64,000 nt of DNA, from assembly GCA_011799875.1 (NCBI GenBank), contig CM022303.1, positions 734,695,321 to 734,759,320 of the forward strand. Reading direction: 5' to 3'. Both the position numbers and the translations under genes were made by a program. The notes under the pieces are model-generated. The model was not told the DNA's origin. It saw only the letters and a program-made list of their open reading frames with translations, and did no database searches. Below, in pieces: positions 8,940 through 19,323 of this stretch. The number at the start of each line of letters is the position of its first letter. Position 1 is the stretch's first letter. The stretch is from Thinopyrum elongatum (taxonomy: Eukaryota > Streptophyta > Magnoliopsida > Poales > Poaceae).

Positions 8940-9489
8940 TATGCTTAGCCGAGTACTAAACTCGGCGAAGATATTTTGCCGAGAACAAAGCTACGCGAAG
9001 CTGCCACGCGTTGAGCTGTGGTTACTCACTGGATACTTTGCCGAGTGCATAAGTCAGGATCTCAGCAAAGCGAGCCCGCTGGGGCTTGCGTAAACATGGG
9101 TTCGCTGAGTGAAAACTCTCGGCAAAGAGCAGAACACGGCAATTTGTTTTTGCCGAGAGCCTCAGGGCGCGTCTCGGCAAAGATGGGAGACCGCGTGGCG
9201 TCCTCGTGTGCGTCCAGGTTCGCCGAGTACTTTATCTAGGCTCTCGGCAAACCAATGTGACATGTGGTAGCCGCTGTCTCTGTACCCCCGTCAAGTGCCT
9301 TTTTTCGGCCGAGTACCCTACCTAGGTCTTGGTAACGTGTTTGCCGAGTCACCGACGGTTGGTTCTCGGCAAACTGTCGTTTGCCTGAAGGGTTGGGGCC
9401 GAGTACTACTCGGCAAACTCGTTGCCGAGTGGTAAAGGGCTTCTGCCTAGTGTACCAGGCACTCGGGAAACCTGGAAATTGCAGTAGTG
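8940..9489. repeat. right subterminal array and terminus of CACTA-2
   Basis: At least ten copies of 'GCCGAGTAC', 'TTGCCGAG' and 'CTCGGCAAA' occur in both orientations. The last bases 'TTGCAGTAGTG' form the element end, and the next three are TAT. Confidence 0.8.
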
Positions 9490-9854
9490 TATGTGCTACA
9501 TTATGGAACGGAGGGAGTACTTGTTAACGACTCGCGCGTCAAGTCAGTGGATCTAAGCAGTTTCTCGGATGCAACCATCGATGGATATATCCTTAGAATG
9601 TACTACAAGGTATCATGTGAACTTCCACGGCTTTTTACCTTTTCCAGCCTCCAAGGAGAGGAAAGGAATAATCTCACGTTGTCACCACCACCACGACCGA
9701 GATCAGCTTTGTGCAGGCACCTTTGTACGTAGTCTCAACTTATAAAATGCAATAAAAGCTTGATTTTGATTTATTTATGGTGAAAAACTCATGTCTCATT
9801 TCCATTGATAATGATGTTGGTACAATGCTAACGTTGTCACTGTTTTTTGGCAGA

Positions 9855-10038
9855 ACACCTTTGCCCACTTCCTGTCACTAGCTCTCCTCTGCACATGAAT
9901 TAGCAAGGTTAACTAGGTTTTCTCCTTCTGGTGTTTGGCTAGATAGTGCACCTAATGAGGTCATTCCTCTCCTTGTAAACGATGCTATTCTACTTTTGAT
10001 TGAATAAAGAAGTTGAGTTTGTCAGAAAAAAAAAAAGC
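9855..10038 (+). mobile_element. short retroposon 3' end with poly(A)
   Basis: The sequence ends 'TTGATTGAATAAAGAAGTTG' followed by a short link and a run of A (about 10025-10036). It has a plant polyadenylation-like 'AATAAA' just upstream. The insert is absent from the second copy at 51590-51650, where the flanking text is continuous. That places it as a LINE- or SINE-type 3' fragment. Confidence 0.45.
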
Positions 10039-10080
10039 TCTCGTCTGCCCACCCATCCCCGCAGCGTATAGTGCTAACCA

Positions 10081-10345
10081 CTTCCTCTATTTTAAATTAA
10101 TTGAAACACCAACATTGTCTTAAGTCAAAATTTTAAAGTTTGACCAAGTCTACAAAAATATAACAACATCTACACCACTCAATTAGTTTCAGCAAATTCA
10201 CCATAAAATATTTTTCTATAGATTTTAGCATATTTTTCGATAGACCTTGTCAATTTTAATTTTTTTAGTTTCAAACGAAGCTACGACTTCAATTCCTGGG
10301 GGAAAAAGCTACGACTTAATAATTTTGAAATGGAGGAAGTAGTAC
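10081..10345. mobile_element. Stowaway-like MITE (degenerate)
   Basis: The left end 'CTTCCTCTATTTTAAATTAA' faces the right end 'AATTTTGAAATGGAGGAAG'. The interior is AT-rich with 'TTTGACCAAGTCTACA', a motif seen in Triticeae Stowaway elements. A clean TA duplication is not visible on the left side. Confidence 0.5.
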
Positions 10346-10741
10346 GTATTCAAAATTTGAAGTGGCCTGTGTGCGTACGTTACCGACCGGCCGTATTTTA
10401 AACGTAGCTAGCTTAAGAAAACCTGAATCTTCCTGGCCGGATTGACAAGCTAGCCACCTCTACGGTCCTGGCACAATAATTTAGCTAGGGGTTCGACCTA
10501 TCTGACAAGTGGCAGTCCTCTCTACAGTCTAATTTTACTAGACGTACGTACGTTGTAGCCACCTAGCTGCCCGGGAGCTCGATCAGGTTTAAAAAGTGCA
10601 GGATGCCACCTAGCTAGATGAATTTTTAAGTTGATAATGACAACTTTAAAGGCCCATTACCATTGAAAATCATAAGATCAATGATCTTAGTGTGTGCGTG
10701 CATGCATGTTAGGTAGCGTCTAAGTTCCATTCAAGCCAAAC

Positions 10742-10742
<1 letters not shown>

Positions 10743-10798
<56 letters not shown>
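10743..10798. repeat. 56-base poly(C) run
   Basis: Positions 10743-10798 are uninterrupted C, followed by an (AC)n tract and then 'TATATATATATATA'. It lies 115 bp upstream of the patatin pseudogene start. A run this long is either a real mononucleotide expansion or an assembly or sequencing artefact. Confidence 0.95.
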
Positions 10799-10820
10799 AC
10801 CACACACACACACACTTGCC

Positions 10821-10836
10821 TATATATATATATAGG
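10821..10836 (+). promoter_or_regulatory. TATA-like element of the patatin pseudogene
   Basis: 'CTATATATATATATAGGG' lies about 80 bp upstream of ATG 10913, a plausible distance for a plant TATA box plus short leader. The (TA)n composition means it may equally be simple sequence. Confidence 0.4.
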
Positions 10837-10912
10837 GTCTAAAAGACCCTATAAGATCTCCTCTATCTATCTAACTACTGTTGTTGCTCCCATCGAGAGT
10901 CTGGAGGCAGGC

Positions 10913-12952
10913 ATGGGCAACAACAGCAGTGCTAGGTCGTCGACAACACAACTCCTCCCACCGGTGCGGAGAGAACGGCTCCCGCCACCAAGGTTTGGTG
11001 ATCTCATGGTGGCGGGATACGGGGGCTGATCCCGGTGGTCGTCCTTGAGGAAAAGCTCCAAGTAAGTAAAACCACTACATCTCTGTGTCGATCGTTGGAG
11101 AACACCGCGTGTGACTGCCTTGAAATGTTATGTTGGACGGACGTGTACGCAAATAACAGGTTGTGCATAACTTGGTCTCTGTTCTGTTCAGGATATTGAC
11201 AAGCAAGGTCGTCCTAGAGGAAAAGCCCCATGTAAGTAAAACAACTATATCTTTTTGTCGATCGTTTGAGAACACCGCATGTGACTGCGTTGAAATGTTA
11301 TGTTGGACGGACATTAACGCAAATAATGAATGGGTTGTGCGTAACTTGGTCTCTGTTCTGTTCAGGAAAGTGACAGGGAAGGTCGGCGTGAGAAGAACGA
11401 AAATGCCCGGATAGCGGACTACTTGGCGATGTTTGAGCGGCCAAAGTTCAACCCAAAGCAAATAAAGAATTTCTATGTGAAGAACAGGCCTAATATCTCC
11501 CCTGAAAGAATAGGTATATAGCGCGTGATTCGTCTGCCCGACAAATTTCAAGTCGTGGCTTTATGAGTTTTGCTAGACTTACGGACAAATTTCACGGATT
11601 GAAACCTACAGGCTGATATGGCATTCGTTGATTGGAAATAGGAGGGGCTGCCTCGATTGAAATCAGGGGTGAGAGCGATTTATGAGGGGACACGTCCTTC
11701 CGTAGACTAGTTTCCGTAGCATTCACTCCGTAGGTAGAGTATTTTCGTGGCTTTATTCATGGTAACCTTGCTAGCTAATTCTCCATGCGTTCTGTTGCTT
11801 GCTTCATAGGTGGCCCAAAAATGCTACACTTACGGGCATTCTACGGAAAAATCTTACGGACTCTGCCCGCTGACCAATCCATCTCCCCCGGTGATTTCTA
11901 GTGTGGGCCCTGCTGCCTCCGCTTTTCCAGTTGAACACTGCCAACTAAGTCCGTAGATTACTTTCTGTAGCTTTTGCCTGTAGGTGTAGCAAAGTTCCAG
12001 GTGGCCGGGGCTACTGGGCATGGTACGTGCGTGGTGGGGGCCCAGGTACGACGCTGAGATCAAAGAAGTCACGGGCAAGCTCACCACCCTCGTCGACACC
12101 GTCACCAAACTTGAACTTGTGGTTCCTACGCTGGACGTCCACAGGCACAGGCTGCAGGCAGTCATCTTCTCCAAGGAGCACCTACCAGACCCGGAAACAA
12201 TGACGCCACATAGAAGAGAGCTCCTGTCGGACGCCGTCTACATCGGCACCACCTCATCAAACAATGACTTCTTCTTCTTCAAGGCCAAGGCCTTGCGTAT
12301 CGATAGCAGGAAGCGGTGGGTGTACCACCTCATCGACGGCGACGGCAGCGTGGCGGCCAACAATCCCACCTTGACTGCCATAACGGAGGTTACCATGGAG
12401 GTACTGCTCGGGAATCCGGACTTCCACTCCGATGTGAATTACAACAGGTACCTCGTCATCTCCATCCGGACCGGGTCTATAACGATGGTGCAGCGGGCGT
12501 ACACCGCGGAGGACTGTGCAAACTGGGGCGGCTTTAACTGGCCCTACAATATGAGCAACAGCCACAGCCCGCTCATGGAGGTCTACTCCCAAGCCAGCAC
12601 CGTGTTGGCTGACTTGCATGGCGCCATGCTCTTACGCAACAGTGACCAACCCGAGGAGAAGCAGAACTACCTCCGCATCCAGGCTCAGGTACGTATGCAC
12701 GTACGTAGAGTCATCGATCGTATCGTATTTAAGCGACTGACGTCCCTACCTACTCCCTACAGCTTTAATTTAAACATGTATGTGTAGGCTTCGCTGTCCG
12801 AGGATCCCGTGATGTCAATGGGCACGGCGACTGAGAAGAACATTGGAAACCTGGTCAAGTTCGGTGACGAGCTGCCGGGGGAGAAGGTGGGCTCTTTCGG
12901 TTTGTATCAGACCGAACGTACGGCTAGTTACGACTACGAGATCGGTCGATAA
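10913..12952 (+). pseudogene. patatin-like phospholipase pseudogene
   Basis: Patatin-like proteins are lipid acyl hydrolases with a Ser-Asp dyad in GxSxG and DG(G/A) motifs and an oxyanion DGGG(x)R motif. Four exons can be read: 10913-11061, 11366-11513, about 11990-12688 and 12788-12952. Exon 1 has 'RLPPPRFGDL', but about 19 bases covering the D of DGGG are missing, which shifts the frame; 'GGG-I-R-G-LIP' follows in another frame. Exon 2 keeps 'ARIADYL', then jumps to 'RPKFNPKQIKNFYV', so the catalytic GTSTG block is deleted. Exon 3 is well preserved: 'LVVPTLDVHRHRLQAVIFSK', 'SVAANNPTLTAITEVTMEVL' and 'QNYLRIQAQ', with donor GTACGT. The second catalytic motif is altered to 'DGDGSVAANNP'. Exon 4 reads 'ASLSEDPVMSMGTATEKNIG', then stops early. 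The gene cannot make an active enzyme. Confidence 0.85.
11038..11390 (+). repeat. 170-bp tandem duplication across exon 1/intron 1 of the patatin pseudogene
   Basis: 'GTCGTCCTTGAGGAAAAGC' at 11038 recurs as 'GTCGTCCTAGAGGAAAAGC' at 11208. The donor GTAAGTAAAAC, the 'GTTATGTTGGACGGAC' block and the acceptor 'TGTTCTGTTCAG' occur in both copies. The result is an extra mini-exon (about 11195-11231) flanked by its own AG and GT. Confidence 0.88.
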
Positions 12953-13924
12953 ATAAAGAAAATGCTGCAAGTTTTACGCAGCGCCAAACTGTGTGTGTCT
13001 TTCTTCCAGTATTCCAGTTCATCCATCAGCGTATGTGTGTGAGTGTGTGCTCGTGCTCTGGGTTGTGTGTTTTGATCCAATTGGCAACTACAGCTAGCTG
13101 AATGCATGGCACTGTTAGCCTGTGGGTGCTGTACGTGAGCAACATGAAGAGGGCTGAGCGGAGTCTATAATAAGTGTAACCGTTGACTGTGAGCAGTCAC
13201 TACTTATGAGTGTACCCTTGACATGCATGTAAACAAGCAATTCATCAATACGCATAACATCCAACTGCAGCATTAATGTAGGATCCCTGTATTAATTTCT
13301 TCTACGCTTATGTTTCTCAAGCATCCTAATATCAATTTATACAACCGTAGTGTATCCTCTCAAGTACATGAAGGCAAAAGAATGTGAAGCCGGCCTTCAC
13401 ACAAGCCCATGAAAGAATTTAACAGGATAGGAACAATGAATAATCACGAAGTTTGGATTTGGTGCTCCGACTAGGTGTTTACCCATGTCCTCGACAACAT
13501 ACAAACAAAAGCATGACCAGGGTGTAATAGATCTGGATACAATCTGACAGTGGCGGAGCTTGAAAGAAATCTCAGGAGGGGCATAGCTGCAATTTTTTTT
13601 CTGAATACAAAATCATACGACTACAAGAAGTTATATTTTGCAAAATATTGAGAAACTTAAATAATTATATTGATCTTGTCCACATTAGCTTACAAAATAT
13701 ATTTCTAACATTAACTATATATAAAAGCTACTCAATAACAAAAGAAACTGTACCAAAATACTGTTTAACCATGGAGTATTGAGTTTTTTTTTTGCGACTA
13801 GAGTATTGAGTTAATCACTACAAATCAGCTATTCGTTTCTTTGCGCTCCTAAATTGCATAAGGCCATCTTCATGGCTTTACTTCTCCGTGATTTCACTCT
13901 CTATGTTTACCATCAAGCTATCTA
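12953..13924. other. unclassified stretch after the patatin pseudogene
   Basis: No domain or long frame is visible. 'CAGTGGCGGAGCTTG' at about 13549 matches a phrase often found at the ends of plant repeats, and a related reverse phrase occurs near 49770. AT-rich sequence follows. Confidence 0.3.
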
Positions 13925-15387
13925 TCTATTATATACTAAAATCACAATATGGGTCAAAAATAGAGAAATAGTCTAGAAATTCCCACAAAGATTAGAAGCA
14001 TCTGACCTTTAATTTTATACATCAGAAATCATAACCGTTAGAATCACTTTAAATCTAGAAAAATTACCCCACCAATGCCATCCTCTCCAAATTACCCAAC
14101 ATTGCCATTACGTAAAACCATTACATAAAAACATATCCACCAGTAGTGCCACGTACACCCTATCAAAAGAGAACCTCAAGCGATTAAGGCAGCCCCATGA
14201 TATCATGCACGTGAATCAAATCCTCATGTGTACATCAACCCTGTTGAACCGAATTATTTCTCTCCACCTCTCCGATGAGCTAGGCCCGTACACACATCAC
14301 AATCTAAACAGATCATCTGATTATTCCTTTGACGTGCTCACGTCCCTCATTGCCTATCTCCATTGCCCTGTAAATACAAAGCCAGCACCTTTGTGCTTTG
14401 ACTCTCGTGACACAATCGTACAGCCAGATGATGCACACATAGAGGAAAGAAAGGCTGCCCAGGAGATGTGAATCCACTTGCAGAAAGGTAACAATTGGGG
14501 TTAGTAGCTAGCTAAATCAAGAGGATAAACGGATTAATGTTGTATTGCTCGGAATGCACGTCAATTGATCTCGTATTGGTCGGCATGCACATCAATTGAT
14601 CTCGTATTGGTCAGCATGCACATATCAAAGAAGACCTGCTGCATGTACATGACCGTAACATGAATCTAGAGTTTAGTTTCACATCTATTAGCTGCCCCAT
14701 ATAGTATAGTATACGACCTCGGGATTCAAATTCATTTTTTTATTCTTATGTATTGCACACGGGAGATCCAATCAACAACATAGATGACAAGGTTTGTATT
14801 GTTCAGAAATCATAAGTATGTATGTACATATGTACATGTCAATATGCATGAAACTAAACCTGCACATAACACAGGCCAGGACGAGCTTTGTAAAGCTCGA
14901 CCTGAAAAGGCCAAGCCCGAGCATAGGGTTCTGGAAAATGCATAATTTTGCACTTAAACATATTAAATAAATCACTTTTAGGATTATGTAATGATGGATT
15001 ATACATATTTTTCAAAACAAATATCAATAAACATTTGTTCAGGGTTTTTGAGCTTCTGGGCGGATAAGTGAAGCTCAATCTCGGCGTGCCTAGGTGTTGG
15101 GGCGGACCCATCAGGTCGGGCTGCCCATGCCTAAGTTTACGTGAAACTATGTCCCATGCAACCTTGGTATTATGTGTGTAGTTTTTCTATTAGTGCTTAG
15201 TGCTCCATCACTAATACAACTGCATATATCTCCATTAGTTGTAATAGTTATTATACTCCCGCCACCTCCGTGAACTACTCGCCGTTATAGACCTCCCACC
15301 AAATTAAAATTTCACATATTTTGACTATTGATATCTATTGATGAGATACTTATAAATCATATAATGTCTCAAGATGTACCTTACTAG

Positions 15388-15620
15388 CCTCTCTGTTTAG
15401 AAATGTAATGCTTATTTTGATTGTCCAAATTTAAGCTTTAACTAACAATTTAATCCAATAATACGTGGGCTATGTGGCACAGAAATTACACTGGTGGATT
15501 TGTATTAAAAAATATTATGGGCTTGATTTATTAACTATAAAAAAGCAACAAAATATTACGACAAAAGTTTGAACTTGATAGTCAAAGTGTGTCTTATGTT
15601 TCTAGATGGAGGAAGTAATA
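15388..15620. mobile_element. degenerate Stowaway-like MITE
   Basis: The right end reads 'GTTTCTAGATGGAGGAAG'. The left end, 'CTCTCTGTTTAGAAATG', is its diverged inverse complement. Inside, 'GTCAAAGTGTGTCTTATG' is a frequent Stowaway subterminal phrase in grasses. Confidence 0.5.
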
Positions 15621-16768
15621 TTGTAAGTATGTCTGTGAATTGCTAATTATGTTGCAACATATTTTACTACTTAAAGTGGCATTTTGCAGACATGCACGGT
15701 TGACGTCCAAAGTGGCAAATTACACAGAACTGGAGAGAGTACAAATTCTGGGAACTGAACAAGGTGCTGAACTTGAGTGGAGTGTTGTCGTAATATGGTG
15801 CAGTTGGGTAAAATACATAGTTCAATTAATATCTGTGAAAATATTGTGGTTGTATTGGTGTCGAAATGGCGTAGCTTAAGCTTTCTATCATTAGGGAGCA
15901 ACCAAAAAATGTTATCATTATCATAATTTATTTATGTCCTTGTGTAGCTTACTCACTAGAGAAGTAAATTTGTACACAATGCTTGAGTTTGGTCCTTATT
16001 CGGTGGCTTGATGTAACTTTTTAGCTAAACAGATTGTCTGCCTCCTTCTTAAGAATGTTAGAGGGAAATTTTTTAATCGAGTGGTATATCTTCCATATAG
16101 TAGATGAACTATATGTTTTAAGTACTTATTTGATTAATCTACATGATATGTACAATAGGACTATGTTTTGTTTGATGGAATGACCAAAAGACTTGCATGG
16201 AATTTGTCGTGTCAATTAGCTCTGGAATAGTGAAGAATGTAAATAGAGTTGTCCATCTAGTATAAGATTGCTTGATGCACGGTTTTCATATAACATTTTA
16301 TATCGTAGTATAGAAATCGTAGGTTGTTTTGTTATTTCTTCTAACTAAATCTAGCATAGTGAAGCACGTAGAAGAATTTTGCGATATCTTTTCATATATG
16401 TTTTGTGGTGACCTAATATTAGTCTGAGCCTTGTTATTAATGAATTACAACCCATATATTTATAAATGTATAACATGCAGTAAAGCGATCTAAAATTGAA
16501 AGTAGTGCAATCAAATTATTTATGCATGTCGCATCTTATACCAGTAGTATGGGTCGTGACTAATATTCACTTTATACTATAGTCATAATTAAGCTTTTCA
16601 AATGTCATAGAGGTTGGTACTCCCTTACTACCATATGTGGTGGGCTCCGATGATTGTATATGACGCCATTATGTCTAGGAGAGTAGATCCCTAATATCTT
16701 GTACAACATATTGAATTGAGTACAACGCATAGCGAGTTTTCTTAAACTCTTATCCTTAATACTTTATA

Positions 16769-16980
16769 CTCCCTCCATCACGGTGCATAGGGCATGTGCG
16801 TAGTTCTAGGTCGTAGGTATGACTAACTAAAAATGTATTATATGTCATCAAAAGCATATCATTGGACTCATATGCGAATGTAGCTAAATATATATTTTTT
16901 GTTACATATAATGTATATTTAGCTGGTCAAATTGGTGACCTAGAACTACGCGCATGCCCTATGCACCGGAACGGAGGGAG
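16769..16980. mobile_element. Stowaway MITE (Tc1/mariner type), 212 bp
   Basis: The left end 'CTCCCTCCATCACGGTGCAT' and the right end, the inverse complement of 'CTCCCTCCGTTCCGGTGCAT', extend into inverted repeats of about 45 bases ('AGGGCATGYGCGTAGTTCTA'). TA flanks both ends (16767-16768 and 16981-16982). These are defining features of Stowaway MITEs. Confidence 0.9.
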
Positions 16981-17240
16981 TACAACATATCTTTATGAAG
17001 TTTTTGAATTTCAATAAAATATTAGTAGATTATATATTTAAATGCTAAATTTTCATTAATATGCATTCTCTAGAATCGAGTTGATTTTTAGTAAAAGTTA
17101 CCTAATAATAAGAAGAAACAAAAATTAAAAAAATCTAAATGGATTCTAAAATTGAAGTACAGTTACTTAATATATAACAATAAAATATAACACACAATTA
17201 AAAGACGTAGCCCGTGCATTTGCACGGCTCACTATGCTAG

Positions 17241-18128
17241 TTATACACTAAAAGCACAATACAGAAGAAAAAAAAGAGAAATATGTAAGAAAATCCCACA
17301 AAAAAGTAAAACATCGGGCCATTAATTTATAAATATTTTAATAACAACCGTTAGATCTTCATAACTACAAGTGGGTCCGACTTGTGAACGATTCCAATCT
17401 CTTTTTTCTTTACGTGCAAAGCAGGAGCTCTTCCAATTTCATTAAGATAGGAAAAAGCAAAAATACAGAGAGACCCGGTTTATAATGGAAACTAGGCCGA
17501 ATACCGCAACCACCGACGACAACCAAAACAGACCATCTCCACCTGATGTAGGCACGGCGAGACGCTAATTCGTGCGTGTGATGATGGCCCAATCTTTCAC
17601 GGCGACGCTATCCCTCTTGTCCTTTTCGCAACCTCCAATAATAATCTCCACCCGCGTATGATGATACACGAACAAAGGTAATGATCCCCTCGGATCAGCA
17701 CGTAGGTGTTCGTGTGAAGATCAACCCTCCATCGCTAGGAAATTTCCACGATGGAAAATTACAGATAATACACACGATGTGGCCGCCCCCAACTCGGACA
17801 TTTTCTGTCTATTCTCATGACTCAAAATACAAAAACTAAACTTATCCGTGAAAGGCCGAAGCCTCTGCCTTTTTATATGGCTCACATGACGCCGACGTAG
17901 CCTAATCCAACTAACCAAACCAATTCCATTTATGACCGAAAGAATCCTAACTAACCAAACAAAATGTGAACCTACCTATTATTATACTGGCCTAATTAAT
18001 TCTGCATGCACGTAGATAATAATCAGCACGTCACACACATGGGCATCGTGCCAATCAGAAGCCAGCTTGGAGGCGTGCGGAAGTGTGGGTACACCTTTGA
18101 CGGTTCTGGTTCTAGCTTAATCTCTTTA
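17241..18128. other. unclassified stretch between two Helitron-type ends
   Basis: Its first bases, 'TTATACACTAAAAGCACAAT', resemble the left end of the neighbouring Helitron, hinting at a second, adjacent copy. A 'CATTAAGATAGGAAAAAGC' block near 17441 looks like a LINE 3' tail on the minus strand. No gene is visible. Confidence 0.3.
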
Positions 18129-18573
18129 CTAGTAAAGTGCCCGTGGATTGCCACGGACTAACAAAAAAATATATACATTGGTCAAACAAATGATGTATTT
18201 CGGAATTTTACGTCAAACAATAAGGGAGGAAAAAATTGATGTATATCAGAATTGTATGTCAAACATGATGGCATGTGGTATCCATCCATATATATAGCAC
18301 CGATTCTTTCTCCCGCTTCTTATCTCCTCAACACTGGTGTATCTCTTTTTTTGACCTTGAAACAATAGGGGAGGAAATTCTAAAACTCAGAGGTCTCTCA
18401 ACCAATTATCTTTTTCATGATGGCATGTGGTATCCATCCATATATCAGCACCAATTCTTACTCCCTCTTCTTTTCTCCTCAGCAGTGGTGTATCTCTTTT
18501 TTTGTCCATGAAACAATAGGGGAGGAAACTCTACAACTCAGAGGCCTCTCGACCAGTTATCTTCCTCATTCTC
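18129..18573 (-). mobile_element. right terminus of a minus-strand Helitron, interrupted by CACTA-M
   Basis: Read on the minus strand, the hairpin 'CCGTGGCAATCCACGG' is followed by 'GCACTTTA' and CTAG (18129-18132). The remainder holds a two-copy tandem repeat of about 152 bp, starting 'TGATGGCATGTGGTATCCAT' at 18266 and again at 18418. The other Helitron end would lie beyond CACTA-M and was not found. Confidence 0.5.
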
Positions 18574-18599
18574 CACTAGTAGAAAGCAGGGCTTTGGTC

Positions 18600-18862
18600 C
18601 AGGCCAGAAAAGGGCATTAATCCCGGTTCACTCACAAACCGGGACCAAAGGGGGCATCAGTCCCGGTTCGTGAGGCCAGGGCGCCGGCCGGGCCTCGTGG
18701 GCCATTGCTCCCAGTTCGTCTGACACCTTTGGTCCCGGTTCCAGACACGAACCGGGACCAATGGGCCTCGATCCTGGCCCACAACCTTTAGTCCCGGTTG
18801 GTGGCTGGAACTGGGACCAAATGTAGTCCCGGTTTTAGCCACCAATCGGGACTAAAGAGTGG
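18600..18862. repeat. left subterminal array of CACTA-M
   Basis: Inverted and direct copies of 'TTTGGTCCCGGTTC', 'GAACCGGGACCAA' and 'TTTAGTCCCGGTT' occur at intervals of about 15-40 bp. They are presumably the transposase binding sites. Confidence 0.88.
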
Positions 18863-18863
18863 C

Positions 18864-18876
18864 CTATATATACCCC
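18864..18876 (+). promoter_or_regulatory. TATA box at the left promoter of CACTA-M
   Basis: 'GCCTATATATACCCC' directly follows the subterminal array and precedes a CT-rich leader containing 'GAGGTGTTTGATGAAATGC' (about 18967-18985). The second promoter of the element (33309) has the same order of parts. Confidence 0.6.
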
Positions 18877-19323
18877 CCGCCCCTACCCGCGAGCAGAGCC
18901 ACTGCTTTGTTTTTTGACTGGTCGTGGGAGAGCTTTGTGGTGCTCTAGCTCACCTCCTATGCACATGAGGTGTTTGATGAAATGCCCGAGCCACACTTAA
19001 GCTTTCTCCTCTCGAAGCTCCTTGTCCAAGCTCCATTTTCCTCAAGATTTGTCTAGGTTTGGCGGTCCGTCCTGTCCCGTCCCCGTCCTCACCGCCGTCG
19101 ATCGCCCGCGCCGATCTCGTCGCCGGCACCACCGTGGTGAGCCTCTTGTTCTTATCTTCTTTCTAAAAGAAAAAAGTTCTTACTTGTATAATTTTCTTAC
19201 TTTTATTATTGTTTGTTATTATATAGTGCGATGGTTTTGGTATCCTACTCCGTCGGCTCTCGTCCTGTCCATGATTCGGATGTGGTATATATTATCTTTT
19301 ATAACTATTTGGTTCATTTAGTG

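Larger units (their letters stand above)
5991..9489 (+). mobile_element. CACTA-2: CACTA transposon with undetected left terminus
   Basis: The right end is 'GGAAATTGCAGTAGTG', finishing at 9489. The right subterminal region (8940-9480) carries many copies of 'TTTGCCGAGTAC' and 'CTCGGCAAA', a recognised CACTA subterminal motif in grasses. The same motif appears as a pair near 5999-6035. I could not find a 'CACTACTGCAATTTCC'-type left end or a TSD partner for the right-flanking TAT, so the left boundary is provisional. The body has a GC-rich leader, a 172-bp tandem repeat, an Ala-rich ORF and two broken ORFs, all on the plus strand. No transposase is visible. Confidence 0.7.
9490..10742 (+). other. 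upstream region of the patatin pseudogene, duplicated at 51240-52060
   Basis: The blocks 'AGTTTCTCGGATGCA', 'AATCTCACGTTGTCACCACC', 'AAGCTTGATTT' and 'TCTAATTTTACTA' recur in the same order at 51240-52060, so two copies of one ancestral upstream region exist in this window. The copy here carries extra insertions: a solo Stowaway-like end 'GGAACGGAGGGAGTAC' at 9505-9520, a retroposon tail (9855-10038) and a MITE (10081-10345). No gene is visible. Confidence 0.7.
13925..17240 (+). mobile_element. Helitron-like element
   Basis: The left end 'TCTATTATATACTAAAATCA' starts at 13925 after an A, in the usual TC-start context. The right end is a short hairpin, 'GCCCGTGCATTTGCACGGC' (about 17208-17227), then 'TCACTATG' and CTAG (17237-17240), followed by T. 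Hairpin, a spacer of about ten bases, CTAG, and insertion between A and T are the structural marks of Helitrons. There is no Rep/helicase gene, so it is non-autonomous. The short ORF at 14205-14471 shows no domain. Stowaway MITEs are nested inside. Confidence 0.6.

Noticed and set aside
12257..12619. 120-aa minus-strand frame
   Set aside because: Shadow of patatin exon 3, whose plus frame is conserved.
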